From Myrica gale (taxonomy: Eukaryota > Streptophyta > Magnoliopsida > Fagales > Myricaceae): a DNA stretch of 64,000 nt. The first letter of the stretch is position 1. Every line of letters begins with the position of its first letter. Below are positions 23,305-35,840 of this stretch, piece after piece. A program made the translations under genes and the position numbers. Below the pieces are notes generated by a model. That model saw nothing but the letters and a program-made list of their open reading frames with translations. It was not told the origin of the DNA and did no database searches. Location: the NCBI GenBank assembly GCA_963930655.1, contig OZ005621.1, positions 1,289,001 through 1,353,000 on the forward strand, in the 5' to 3' direction.

Positions 23305-25804
23305 GGGTATTTTGTAGTACTCTTCCTGCATGTTTACGTAACGTGCTGCATGCTCTCGTTGAATGAGCTTAATCGTACGTTTTTAAATTTAAGGTATTGT
23401 TTGTATCCAAGCAGTTAAATTTCGCCTGGAGTATGTATGTGACATCGGTGTTCTCATTCTTCGTGCAGGAATGAGTTCATTAATTTTCTGTATCTATATT
23501 ACTGGTGTGGTAGGTTTGTACTGGGGTACAAAGAGCAAGTTTGTAAGATTTGTACTGGTTTATTCACGTAATGAAATATTGCTTTGGATTTGGATTCACG
23601 TTTGAACATTAATTAGGGTTTGTGAGTTTGCAATGGTGTACATACAATTACGCGTTCTTACAGCTTGTGGGCGAAGATCTGTTTCTTTCAACGAGATCTT
23701 TGTCGGACTCTTTTCAATTTTATGTTTGTTGTCACGCGATAACCTCAGAGGTCGCAAATGCAACTAATTAAAAGGAAGAAGTACTTACAAATACTATTGA
23801 TTACCTGTATGTCCATTAAATCCGGATTATCTGATTTCAGAGACCAAAGGGAACCAATTGACCGTCAATTTTTATCCACCTTCCATGACTAATCTTAAAA
23901 TTAGCTTCAAATTAAACAACAGCGTGAGAAATGTTTCGCTAAATATTGTTGGTGCTGTGTGTTTAAATTTTATAGAGAGGAGGTCATGATTTACTACCTC
24001 GATCTAATTAAGTCAGAGTGTAGGCCAACTATATTCTCATACAAGCAATTTTTGCAATGTCTCTCGATTTATATAATGACACCGGCCGGTTACATTTCTA
24101 TCTCAGCCCAAGTGGGGTGCCAAGTCATGCAGTACTACAGAACAAAATCTCAATTTTCTCTTTCTCACACACATTGTTCTTTCAGTTTCCAATTCAAAGG
24201 AGGAGAAAAAAACTTGCAATAGCGCCTCTGATCTTCTGCATAATGAGAATTCAAAATTCTATATGCATGCATCTAAATCGCTTAAATCTGAATGCTCTCA
24301 GATTAATCATTATGGTATATATGCAAACCAAAGGGCCATCAGAGTTCTTATTGTCTTAATTATCTCGTTCCCTATCACACATAAGTATATATGTTGTCAT
24401 TATTAACGGAACAAATGTTTTTGTCCGAGATGCTTTGTCTAATGCTCTCCCTTCTGAACCATATGACCACCATAGGATTTACGGTTGAATCTTCAACGAA
24501 GATGAGATATATTAATTCATTATTTGTAATGTGATGCAAACAATACGTACGTATATATAGCTTTGACTAGCTACGAGAGTCGTAGACAAAAGATAAAGGT
24601 GCATCAAATCTAGACTTAGTGAAAGATTACAGAAGATCTGGAACCATTGGGATTCAAAAGATTCCACGGAGATTCCTCTTTCTTTCCGTCAGAGTCATTA
24701 TCACACAACGACCGTCGCACGTTCTAGCGTGTTGCATTTTATTAAACTATCCACTGAGGTTCGTCCACTGTTGTTCATGCACTACAGCGTAGCACAACGG
24801 AGAACCAAATTCTCTTTGTTCTCTAGTATATTTTAATTAATTTAGTATTACCGCATTTAAATATCTGTCAGTTGAGTGCCAGCTGGGGCTTCCCCGGTTT
24901 GAGGAGCCAACCACGCAAGATTCTCTGATTTCATTGCCATCCCTAAATGGAGGGCGGGCTAAGGGAAATTAAGCACTTTGGAGCTCCAATCAATTGCTTA
25001 ATCTTGACTTATTCGTTGGACTGAAAAGTAATGCTAATAAGTACTACTTATTTTGGGACAAAAGGGAGTGGTCGATCGGGCCTCCAATGGGTTGATGGCT
25101 GTGGTGCGTTTGACTTGACTTTTCGGTATTCTTGGCTATGATCATGATATTTCCTTTTTTTTAATTGAAAACATGGAAAGTACAGTATGAAGCTCAAACA
25201 GAATCCATTGACATGAATGTTTGGTGCACATATTTTTATGATTCAACGGGCATGCGCATCAAAAACTGTTTGTTTGCGGCTGCGTCCATCGGTCGAAAGC
25301 TTTGGGGATCGAAATACATACCATTTGATTCAAAAAAAATTAACAATCCTCACTAGTTTGTTCCAAAGAAAGTAATGCATCCCCGGATAAGGTAATGGAT
25401 GGTCAGCGTGAATTGCCTCTAGAGAAAATAAAGGATGGGCCGGTAGTTGGCAGGAATAATTTTTTGGAAGTACTTGGCGATCTTTATGACGATGTATATT
25501 GCAATACGGACGAATGTGGAAAATCTCTATGATTTTTAGACAGTCGATCGCGAGAACATGCATGCTTAAGTACGCGGCCTATATATATTGTGGTCGCGTG
25601 AATTTATTCTTTCTTTTCCGAGGCAAACTCATTGTGAAGGATATTTGCGACTGGGAATATGGCCTATATATATATGGGTTTGTGGTGAGAAGTGAGACGT
25701 ATGAGACTTCAAAGGAAATATGGAATATATGCCATTTCGCATGTGGACGTGTGAGTTGTGACAAAGCATTCTCAAACTCTGGGAAGGCCTTTTTTGAAGC
25801 ACCG
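23305..25804. other. Intergenic DNA between third CEP gene and duplication A2
   Basis: No gene recognised; only short frames without family resemblance (for example 23959-24222, 25165-25356). The 3' flank just after the CEP gene is TG-rich, as plant 3' UTRs often are. Confidence 0.45.
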
Positions 25805-27299
25805 TTCGTTTGAAAACTCATTTCTAAAAGGAATAGATTTGCAACTCAAGAAGATTTTCTCTGGAAGCGACCTTTAAACTCCGGTTTAGATGCAAACCTC
25901 TCTTCTTCTTTTTTAATGCCCCGTAATGTTTGTTGTAATTTAGGTTTTTTGTTCTTCCTTTACAAACACTTGTACGTAGCTTGGTAGCCGTCGTACAGGA
26001 CTTTAGTGAATTAATGCTATGTATTTAATTATCAGATTTCTAGATATAAAGTGGTCTTCTGGGATTACTCGTGGTTCATGTTCATCAAGAAGTGATATCG
26101 AGGATTTTTATTCCCTAGGATGGACTTCCCATATATATGGGTGGTGAGTTTTTTTTCTTCTTTTTTTATTGTGTGCCTTTTGATTTCTCCTTCATCTACA
26201 TATAGAGGGTGCATCATAATTGCTAATGGCAACTAAAAATGTGGTCAAATTTCGAGTTTTATACGAACCATCCATCAGTAACAGCATATACCGACCTCTT
26301 CCATTAGTGCTCAATTAATCATTCACCTTTGCACTAGCTAGCTAGGCTGGTAGTGCTCTAAATGTTGTTCCATAGAATATGCATGCGTTTCTAGATGCAC
26401 AATAATATCAAAACGAAATTTCCGAAGATTGCTAAGAAAAAAGATAACCTTGAGACACCGCATTCAAATTGTAAATATTTCGTACGTCCAAACTAAATTA
26501 ATGAAACATGATCATGTGAGTCTGCTCTTTCTAGTGGAAATTTGCATTATATATCTTGAGTTATCATGCTGTATATACCCAGTGAAGGGGATGTTAATTA
26601 ACGCGCTACATCCACAAATCTTTGAGCCTATAGATTTATCCAGAGATCAATTTCTGAGATTTTACTGCGAGGACCATATATCTCCTATAATTTGCCCGAA
26701 ACATATAGTAGCAACTAGCAAAGTGTTTAACTTTAATCACTTAAATGAATATTCTAATAATTCCTTTTGTGAGTAATCAATGCAGCAAGCTAGTAATCAC
26801 GTAATATTAACATCTTGACGCACCCTAAACGAAGAAAATGCAAACTAAAGTGTGCAGACTGCAGCCTTGTTTGCCCATTTGGGTAATAATGGACAGGTAA
26901 TGTATTTGGGTGATTTTGTTTGATAAAAAAAGGTTCTAAGCTTGCACAACAGCCATCCACACACATATAATACTATACTTCTGCAAGTGGAGGGTGCAGA
27001 GAATCTGTAGCTAGCTTTTTCTTATTGTAGCAACTCTTGAGTACGATGAAAGGTCGTCGATCTGTCAGAGACCACGCTCAAGCTAGCTTTGAACAGCCGC
27101 TTCACTTTAACATATTACTACCTCAAAAACAAGAAAAAGAAATGGTAACAGAATAGGTAAATAAACAGAGATACAATAGGAAGTTAATTAATTGGAGAAT
27201 GATCTCGGAGCCCATTTGTATAGAGTATAATAAGAAAATACTCTCCCATATGGCATTTTAGAAGGCCATAATTCACAAACGTCCAAATTTGAAATCATG
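25805..27299. repeat. Segmental duplication, copy A2 (gene-less)
   Basis: Second copy of the sequence at 1-2875, in the same orientation. It keeps the empty insertion site of the solo LTR found in A1. It ends with AAATTTGAAATCATG, exactly where A1 passes on to the CEP gene's proximal promoter. No CEP coding sequence follows; instead there is a MITE. A2 is either a truncated duplication or a copy whose CEP gene was deleted. Confidence 0.92.
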
Positions 27300-27385
27300 C
27301 CTACCGACTTCAAAGCACACTAGTTGCAGACCTGCAACTTCTGAATTTTGAGGAGAAAGAAAAACGCAATCTACAAAAATAAACT

Positions 27386-27694
27386 TGGAGAAAAGTCGTT
27401 TTGAGCCTTTTAACTACAAATATAATTTCAAATAGGGGTCTAAATTACTACTAATTGAGCCTTACAACTTTCACAATTAATCAAATTCCGGACTGAATTA
27501 ATAAAATCTGAGGATCAAAATCGTGTCACGTGGCTCATTCACAACACACGTGGCACAAGTTTAATCGTTGGATCTTTTTTGGACACAAATTGATAAAATT
27601 TAGTAGTTAATGTGCTCAATGTGTCAAATGTGGTAATTTAAACCCCTATTTGAAATTGCATTGATAGTTAGATGACTCAAAATGAATTTTTCCC
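27386..27694. mobile_element. MITE with long inverted repeats
   Basis: The left arm (GGAGAAAAGTCGTTTTGAG, then AATTTCAAATAGGGGTCTAA) is repeated in inverse at the right (GGGAAAAATTCATTTTGAG, then AATTTCAAATAGGGGTTTAA), giving arms of roughly 80 bases. An 8-base direct repeat AATAAACT flanks it (27378-27385 and 27695-27702). Superfamily is hAT- or Mutator-like; it has no coding capacity. Confidence 0.85.
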
Positions 27695-28103
27695 AATAAA
27701 CTATTGTTCGATATCAAATTCAAATTATAGTTTATTCGAGCTCCATCCCAAAAGATATTTCATGATACAAAAATGAAACCCAAAAACCATTAATTAATTA
27801 AGAAGAGCGTTTCATTTTGATTTGTGATAGAGAATGTCTTGACCAAATTAGTAATATAGATAATTTTGTCCCCTTAAATCTAATTAATTTATGGGTTCGC
27901 TGCTGCTGAAATTAATACAGATAGAAGATCAAATTACGTACTGGAAAAGTCAAGATTGCACATTGGTAGGTCCTGATGCCATGTTGCTTTTGAATGGAGC
28001 CATTTTCCCAAATTGTTTCTCTTCCTATTTCGCAGCAACCTCGTTCAACTTGACTATGGGTTCTGGTAGGTCGGAACCCAACATGGCCATGAGTCATTTT
28101 CTG

Positions 28104-28350
28104 AAAGATGCGGACAGAGTTTAAGCATCTACTAATAACAGTGCAAATCTACTACCTACTCAAAATGAAGATCATATCAACCTAGATTACATGGGCCTCT
28201 TATTAGACAAGATTAATGCTAGCCCAGTAGAACTGGGCCTAGGAATTACCCCCGCTGCTAGTTTTATGAGTTCCCATCAGAGCGCACCTCAGAATTTGGG
28301 CCTGATCTTCGCAGCTCCTAGACGTAACCCTACTCGTGATATAAAATCTC
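28104..28350. repeat. Duplicated block B2
   Basis: Shortened counterpart of 15590-16140, with the same order of landmarks including the TGGGCC/GCCCAG motifs. It lies about 800 bases after A2. Confidence 0.8.
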
Positions 28351-28982
28351 CAGGCCCATATTTTATCAAGCCTACAAATCCAACTTCTTGGTTTAGAACG
28401 GTTAAGTGATGGGTTTGGGTTGTAAAAGGTTTAAGGTTGGATACTTTTTTTCTCTTTTCGGCCCGTGCCGGTTTAGTACCTTATTTACAATTAAATAATA
28501 CATACAGAAAATAATGCGTTTCAATTACCCAAAAAATAATAATGCGTTTGAGCGGGAGACTGAAGCTAACTTGGAAATAGAATCCGAGACTGACGGGAGA
28601 GTAATGGAGAATGACCATTTTTTGAAATGTTGGTAAATTGAGGGATTAAATTTTTCAATGTTAAAATCTCATGATTAAAAGTGAAATGGGTGTAAAACCC
28701 AATTACTAAAAATAAAATTTTCTTAATTAGTATTTTGTGAATTGCTGATATTATGCATATAAATAGTTGTTTATAAAGCCAGAAATGACAGTTTTGACAG
28801 GTTGAAATATGCTTAATTATGAGGAGGCTGAAAGCAAGTAATTGAAAATGTTATGATCATGCAAAGTGCTAACCAAGATTCAGTGGTTTTTCTCAGTCCG
28901 TAATATTCTGACTTTTGTTGTCATGCATTGGAAAGATATACACTGATCATTTTATATGATCTCGTGGAATTTTTATATATAT

Positions 28983-29400
28983 CACTGCAAAAAAATCAGC
29001 CTTTAACCGCGGTTGCTAAAGCTTTAGCAGCATCGATAGATTTTTTAGTGTTGGTCGCGTCGTAACAGGTTATAGCAGTGGTTTTTGCAGCCACCGGTAA
29101 AAACTTTCGGTTATAGACCCGAAGCACACAATTTTTTTTAACAGCGGTTGCTAAAGCTTTAGCAACATCGATCGATTTTTTAGCGTTGGTCGCGTCGTAA
29201 CAGGCTATAGCGGTGGTTTTTGCAACCACTGGTAAAGTCTTTAGCAATGTTTGTAAAACATCACTATAGACTACTCTACTGCAGTGTTTTGTAAAACAAT
29301 GCAGTAGGTCGATTTTGGTCTGCGTTTAAACATCTATAGTAGCGTTTTTGTGACCGTTGTTAAAGGTTTGTGCCAATGTTTTTTTGCCCGAAAGAAAAAC
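28983..29400 (+). mobile_element. One end of a CACTA (En/Spm) transposon with subterminal repeats
   Basis: CACTGCAAAAAAATC at 28983 is a CACTA-type terminus. Two direct copies of a unit of about 100 bases follow (about 29003-29104 and 29138-29236), each containing GGTTGCTAAAGCTTTAGCA, GTTGGTCGCGTCGTAACAGG and GGTTTTTGCA. Subterminal repeats are a hallmark of CACTA ends. I could not find a matching opposite terminus, nor a transposase, so this is a truncated copy or one whose other end has decayed. The right limit is approximate. Confidence 0.7.
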
Positions 29401-31081
29401 GTTACAACAGCTATATTTATAAAAATACTTGCATTTTTTATTTGTAAAACAAATTTATTTTAATAACCATAATTTATTGATGTAAAAATCTAAGAACAAA
29501 GATAATAAAACAAAATATAATTTATCATTGATTAAATAACCAAGTCTTACAAGTTTTACAACACAAGAGTCTATATAAGTTTCTAACATAAAATAAAAAT
29601 AACTTTAATCATAGCATTAGCAAAAGCAACTTCAGCACACTATCAGCACCAATACCATCTTTACCAAGTGGCCAATGAACGATAGCTCGGTACTTCCACA
29701 CAAGCTGTGTTTTCCAAGTGCTTACCTTGTATCATGTCAAAGGCTGTTTCTCCTGTGGTTCTAGGGCTGATAACCAATTTAGGTTATGGACACGATCGGA
29801 CTTGTACAACCCCCGGTGTTCTCCTTGCAGTCCAATCTAGGAAAAGCAGGAAAAAGGAGGCAAATCTTTCAAAAACCTTTTAAGCCAGAATTCTATGAAG
29901 AAGATTTTAGTCACGTTATCCTATATGATTGTTCGGTCCTGCTAAGGTTTCAGGAGGAAATGCTTTAATTGCAATTAGTTTGGACAAAAAAGGGACAGCC
30001 TGATGAAAGCATTTGTGTCTGAACTCCTCAACTTGAGATGGTTCGGACCCTCACAGGGACAATAGAAGGTTTTATACTAATGACCTTTAACGTATGATTA
30101 GCTTTATCAAAACATCCTTTTGATGATTAGAGAACGAAAATAGCTATAAGAATAGTCCGAAGGACATAAACTAATTGTCCAGTAGCATATACGGAATCTA
30201 CGTATATGATCATTATAAGTATGATAATATAAATTTTTCAACCTACTTAGATTCAGTCAATAAATATGTAATTACTATAACAATAATATGTATAATTTAA
30301 AATATATCATATAACAACTTCAATTTTCATGACACTCCCACTAATTCCATATTTTATTAAGTAGGTACTTTAAAATAAACTTTTTTTTAGATACATCACA
30401 AATAAAATTATATATTATAATGAATAAATAATAAATTAAATAATTATTTGAATTAAATAACTTATAATTAATAAACAAAAAATTAGTTTCACATATACCT
30501 ATAGAAGCATTTGTGTCATAAACACCGCCGCTAAAAAGACAGCCACTACAATTTTTATTTTTTTTAATGTTCTCGCAATGAAAGAATAAATATTTTGACT
30601 CCAAAAAGCCTTTAATTAAAAAAAAATTCTCGCCAGAGCATTTGAAATGAACCTCCATTAAATTTTTTTTACTTCAAATGATTAATCTTATATACGACGA
30701 TCAACTGTAACCCGGACAGTTGGCAACTCCAAGCGAGTTTGACGTTGTATGCGGCTGAAATTGAGTTTTCCGCCGAGGAATCCCTGGATCCGTGTAATAT
30801 ATATATTTGCAACTATGATTTTTTTTTTTCTGTGTCTCGATCTTATGTTTTTTGCCAGTACATGACAACTAAATGGGACTGCTGGCCTAATGTCACGCGC
30901 ATACATGGAATATTAAAGTATGTTGTTGTTTTTTTAACGTTGTAGGCTACTATACAAATATTTTCCTGATATATTTTAGAAGAAAAAATAAATTGTTCCA
31001 TACGACTGTGTTTGGACATAGTCTATGTCATTGCTGTGATGGCGTTTCTGCTGCGAGAGTTAAAAAACATTTTCTTCGGTT
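29401..31081. other. AT-rich gene-free DNA
   Basis: No gene recognised. It may include the interior of the truncated CACTA element. A 60-residue open frame at 29786-29968 has no recognisable family. Confidence 0.45.
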
Positions 31082-31462
31082 CAGGGCCGGCTCAATAAAA
31101 ATAGAGGCCTAAAGCAGAGATTACAAACGAGGCCTTTTTATTTTTGAATATAATAAAAAATATATTTTAAAAAGATATTTACTTTAAAATGCTCTGGTAT
31201 TGTATGTAATAAAAATTAAATAAGTTTTTTCACAAAATAGAACTATCCATGAATTTTGAGCACAAACAGTTTTTGAGGCCTTAATACAAAAAATTATTTC
31301 ACAAGACAAAGCTTTATATATGAAATATATTTTTGTTTCACTAAACTTCACTCTTACTTTAGCCCTTTTTTTTCCCTTTCCTAATCAAACAACTTGGGAC
31401 CTTGCTTGGAGGCAGGGGCCTTAGGCAGCCGCCCAAGCTGCCTACCCCTTCAGCCGGCCCTG
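31082..31462. mobile_element. Non-autonomous hAT MITE, family 1 copy 1
   Basis: Ends CAGGGCCGGCTC and, inverted from the right, CAGGGCCGGCTG. The flanking 8-base duplication is CTTCGGTT/CTTCAGTT (31074-31081, 31463-31470), with one mismatch. The 381-base body has no coding frame. A second copy of the family lies at 48261-48581. Confidence 0.92.
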
Positions 31463-32780
31463 CTTCAGTTACCACTTCGCTGGGTTTCTTTTATTGGTTT
31501 ATTCCTGTGTTCAAAGGTCACACCATTGGCACGAGAACTCGCGATTCTCTCTTTGAAGAATTTTAAAGCTTAGTTGACACCCAAAAAAAAAAAAGAATCA
31601 GTTTCTTATTCTTGTTGCAAAGGATAAGCCGTTTTTTAAGACAATTTATTGTCGTTTTTCTTTAGACTCAAGCTAGATATTCATTTTACTTGATAATTAT
31701 TCAATTTATGTAAAATTAAAAATTACATACTTTAAAATTAGTCGAAATGTGTTTAAATTGATTCAGTCAACTGATTAAAAATAATAATAATAAACTATAC
31801 TATACTATACTAAACTAAACTAAACTAAACAAGGGGACATCATGGGTAGTATTGGGCAACAACCCCGCATTAAAAAACATATAGATACATTGCGGTTATT
31901 TTATTTTATTTTATTTTAATTTTATAATTACATAAATAACCATTCTTGGATGTTACCCAAATATGTAAAATAGCTTATTCTTTTTAGTTTGTAATTTTAA
32001 GTTAATAAGTTCATTTTCCTCATAATTTTGTTGTTTCTTTTATTTTACAAATTTGGTACAAATCTTATGTGAATTGAAATAGCAACGAGCAATCTCACAT
32101 TCATAGTATCTCATGTGAGTTTTGTTTAAAAGGTTAAAGCCTTTTTATCTTTAACAACTATTATGGCTTTTGGAATCAAAATTTGAGCATGAGAATTAAT
32201 AAAAAAAATTATGAGAGAGTGAAAAAGTGAAAAAAATTTATGAGAATTAATAAAAAAATGAAAAGATAATTTTTTTATAACGATAATAAAATTTTAATAA
32301 TAAACGACGTGTACACGGAAAAACTCCGTAAAGGAAGCTACAGTCGAAAGTAGCGCAGTGACTCAGCCAGAACAAGTTGATAGCTGCACCAAAACTGAAA
32401 GAAACAATGGAAGTCGTGTGGAAAGACCGATTCCTGCGGTCCCCAGGCTCTACTATTCCACCCTGCGGACGTAGGACTGGCCCACAGCACAGGTTTTTTT
32501 AAACGGGTCCCATTTGAATCTTAGCGCTCCAATTCTGTCGATTTATTTAGCTTTCATGCAGTCAAACCAACCGTTCCAACCGAAACCGTCGTGGACGTCT
32601 CCCATTCTACAAATGGACGGCGCAGATTGGACAAGATGTGGAAGGAATCTCGTCGACTGTGACACCGCCGCTAAAATTGTCAACCGTTGCGTTAGCTGTT
32701 AGGTGCCGTTGTAGTATATGAACGATACCTCAATAATTCTACCAGATTCTTCGCTTGGGCCAGCGAAGCTCTTACAGAAT

Positions 32781-32868
<88 letters not shown>

Positions 32869-34787
32869 CCATGATTAATGACTTAGTCATCAGATTTTGT
32901 CCACGGCTTTTATCTTATCAATGGATATATCTCAAATCTGTCCCTATCAAATTTGATTACAATGGATCTTGTTTTATTCTTCCATTATTAGGATCGTGTC
33001 TTCTGGTATAATAACGTAATATTTGGTGAAATTAAGGTGACGTTCGTTTTTAATTTTTTTAAAGTTAAATTCATTTAAAATTTTGTTTTATATAAATATT
33101 CACAATTCTATTAAAATTTTATAATTTTTTTTATAATACGAACATGTCTTAAGAGTCAAACTGATATATATATATATATTACAAATTATAAATACCCTTA
33201 TCACTACTTACAACAGATTATTAGCTCTATACTAAACTACATTCTTAAAATTTAGGTATTAACTCATTAGGACTGAATATTAGGCACATTCATTGAACTA
33301 TACCTTCTTTTAATATCAATATCACAATCATCGTCTATGAGTTCTATGATTATCATAAAAATAAAAATATTATATATGATACTATGTGGATTTATATGCA
33401 GTCTTGTTCAATTTTTCCTGAATAATATGAAGAGAGCTATGGTATGAGACGTCTAATTTTTTTTGAAGTTTGTTGTGAGATTAAGTTTATGAAATATAAT
33501 CGAATTATGTTAGGTTAGTCTAAATTCGATGTATATAGAGGGTCTCAAATTTTCTTCATTTCAAAAAAAGATAATTGAATAATATTTTTACAAAAGAAGT
33601 ATTTTTTGAATTTGATTTCTCTTAATTTTTAAGGAAATTATGAGCACCCTCACCGAGGCATAGAGTTTTATTTAGCGAATATCTCAAATTATTTATTTAC
33701 CCCTAAAACCGACTACCGTGTTCTAAAATCTAAATTGACGCACCAGACGGAGTACGCCCTATTAGGAAAATTAGGGGACCCCTGACATCCACCGTCTTGT
33801 GGTACCTCGTAGTACCTTGCTTTGTTTGAGCGCACCACATTCATCCCTCCTGAGTTTTGTTGCTGGATATTTGATTCCAAAACTACCCCTTATTTGTCGC
33901 GTATAGAGACAAAAGAGGAGAGGAGTGATTGACCTCGAAGGACGAGCCCACGTAATTCGTGGTTCCAAAGTTACCCTTCATTGTCTTGTTCCCTCAGTTT
34001 CGTGTCCGTAGCTGGCATGTGGTCATTGGGACACGAAAACGGTACCAATGGCAAAACAACAGACTTTTGGGATACTAGCCTTCTTGTTTTGTAGGTAATT
34101 ATTTACTGTGGTAGTTGTGTAATATAAAAAGACATTCACGTAGAATATGGTTATTTTGCCAAGCAGTCAAGCATTACTATGCTGAGTGAATAATGATTAA
34201 GATTAAAAATTTTAAAATTTAAAGATTTAGACCGCGTTACATCAATTAAAATATTTTAAATAATATATTTAACTACAGTCATAGAATATTTAATTTTTAA
34301 TCTCAATTATCGCTTATAATATTAGCACAGTAGTTAACCGAACTCATTCACGTATATGCGCCTTCGACGCATTGAGATCATTCATGCACCAATTACTAGA
34401 ATCCTTACCAGGGGCTTCCTCCGTCACACAGCAAATCCTTCGTTACTTTTTATAAGTTTTGAATTAGGCACTACCCAACAAAAGTCTTCGAACTTCCCCC
34501 TTCAACTTTTATCAAGGGGGTTGCTTTCCGTGTAATTACCATTCCACCCTCTTCAACACAATTTCAATGTAATGTTCACGACATTTTTTTTAGAAAGAAG
34601 GATATATATGGGAAGGAAAAATAGTGTTAGAATTTAGGTAGGTGAAAAATGTATATGTTGAATGATTTTTTACCAGACTTGATATATAGATCCATTATAT
34701 TTTTTTTTAAATTATATCATATAATTTGGAGACAACAAGTGGATCTATAAGTTTATATTGTCCGAAATTTTACATGAAAAAAGTTAA
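31463..34787. other. AT-rich gene-free DNA with microsatellites
   Basis: Contains (CTATA)/(CTAAA) repeats at about 31795-31829, a very long (TA)n at 32783-32865 and several degenerate AT-rich MITE-like stretches (for example 32180-32310). Short frames only. Confidence 0.5.
32783..32865. repeat. Long (TA)n microsatellite
   Basis: About 41 uninterrupted TA units; length is likely to vary between individuals. Confidence 0.95.
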
Positions 34788-34996
34788 GGTTGTGTTTGAG
34801 AAATAAAATTTTAGGGTTGTTAAAATTTTAGGTATTGGGATTGATGAAAAAATGATGAGAGATAATGAAAAAGTTAGTAAAAAAGTTGGTAAAAAAGTGA
34901 AAAAATATATGAAAATCGATGAAAAAGTGAGAAGAGAGTGATTTTTAATGATGATAAAATTTTAGGTGGTTAAAATTTTGTTATGCAAACAGAGCC
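34788..34996. mobile_element. Tourist-like (PIF/Harbinger) MITE
   Basis: Left end GGTTGTGTTTGAGAAATAAA; the inverted right end reads GGCTCTGTTTGCATAACAAA. It is flanked by TAA on both sides (34785-34787, 34997-34999), the usual 3-base target of this group. 209 bases, AT-rich, no coding. Confidence 0.75.
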
Positions 34997-35804
34997 TAAA
35001 TAATATAAGATTTACTTATACTGGAACTGGAATCGTAATGTATTTTTTGGAATCAGAATCGAAAATTTCGGCAGAATTAGCCAATTTTTCGGTTTCTATT
35101 TTTTAATATTAATTTTAATAAAACATGTCTCAAACTTTAAAATTTAAGTTTAGATTTTAGGTGAATATTTATTTTATTTTAAATATGATTTAAAACATTG
35201 TAATTTTAAAATGGGGCTCAAAACCTTTTTGATGAATGATGTCCATAATTTTAGAATATTGTAATTTTATTTTAGATAAATATTTATTTATATTTTGAAT
35301 GAATATTTATTTTATATTTTATTAATTATAAATTTATGATATATAACAAAATAATTTGTGCAAAATTTTGGCTCAAAGTATTTTAAGGTCCAAAAAAGTA
35401 ACAAAAAAAACCTTCATAAGAAAACCGGAATTTCTAAAAATTCTATTCCGTTCATGTTCTATTTTAATATTTATTAAAATGAAACTAAAATTAAATATTT
35501 AATTTCAATAAATATCGAAATGGATAGAAGCAGAATAAGCTGTTCCGGACCCTTATTCCAGAGTGCTTGGAGTTGGATTTTTCATAAAAACGGTGGGAGG
35601 CAGTTTAGTAATTTCGAAGGATTCAGTGCGACATATGTCGTTTTGTTTTTTTCCTCTCTTTCTGTCTCTCTTCCCTACTCTGTCCTAAAATAGTTGGCTC
35701 TCAGAGGCGCCATTCATTCGCCTATTATCAGAGGCGTGCTTGCTTTCAAAGCATAGGTAGGCCCGGAGCCACGGATATCAACGAGAGCCCTAAAAGTTCC
35801 TCAG

Positions 35805-35840
35805 ATGATTTCCTCTCTTTCTCAGGCATGGACCTCGTAA
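35805..35840 (+). promoter_or_regulatory. Upstream ORF overlapping the TMEM131-like start
   Basis: An 11-codon frame ([11 protein letters not shown]) begins 23 bases before the ATG at 35828 and stops 10 bases beyond that ATG's last base, in a different frame. Ribosomes using it would bypass the 35828 ATG and could reinitiate at the in-frame ATG at 35873. Confidence 0.5.

Noticed and set aside
28996-29247. Minus-strand frame with a repeated ALATAVK-type peptide
   Set aside because: The repeat arises from two DNA copies of a CACTA subterminal unit, not from a protein repeat.
32699-33011. Frames with (IY)n repeats
   Set aside because: Translation of the (TA)n microsatellite.
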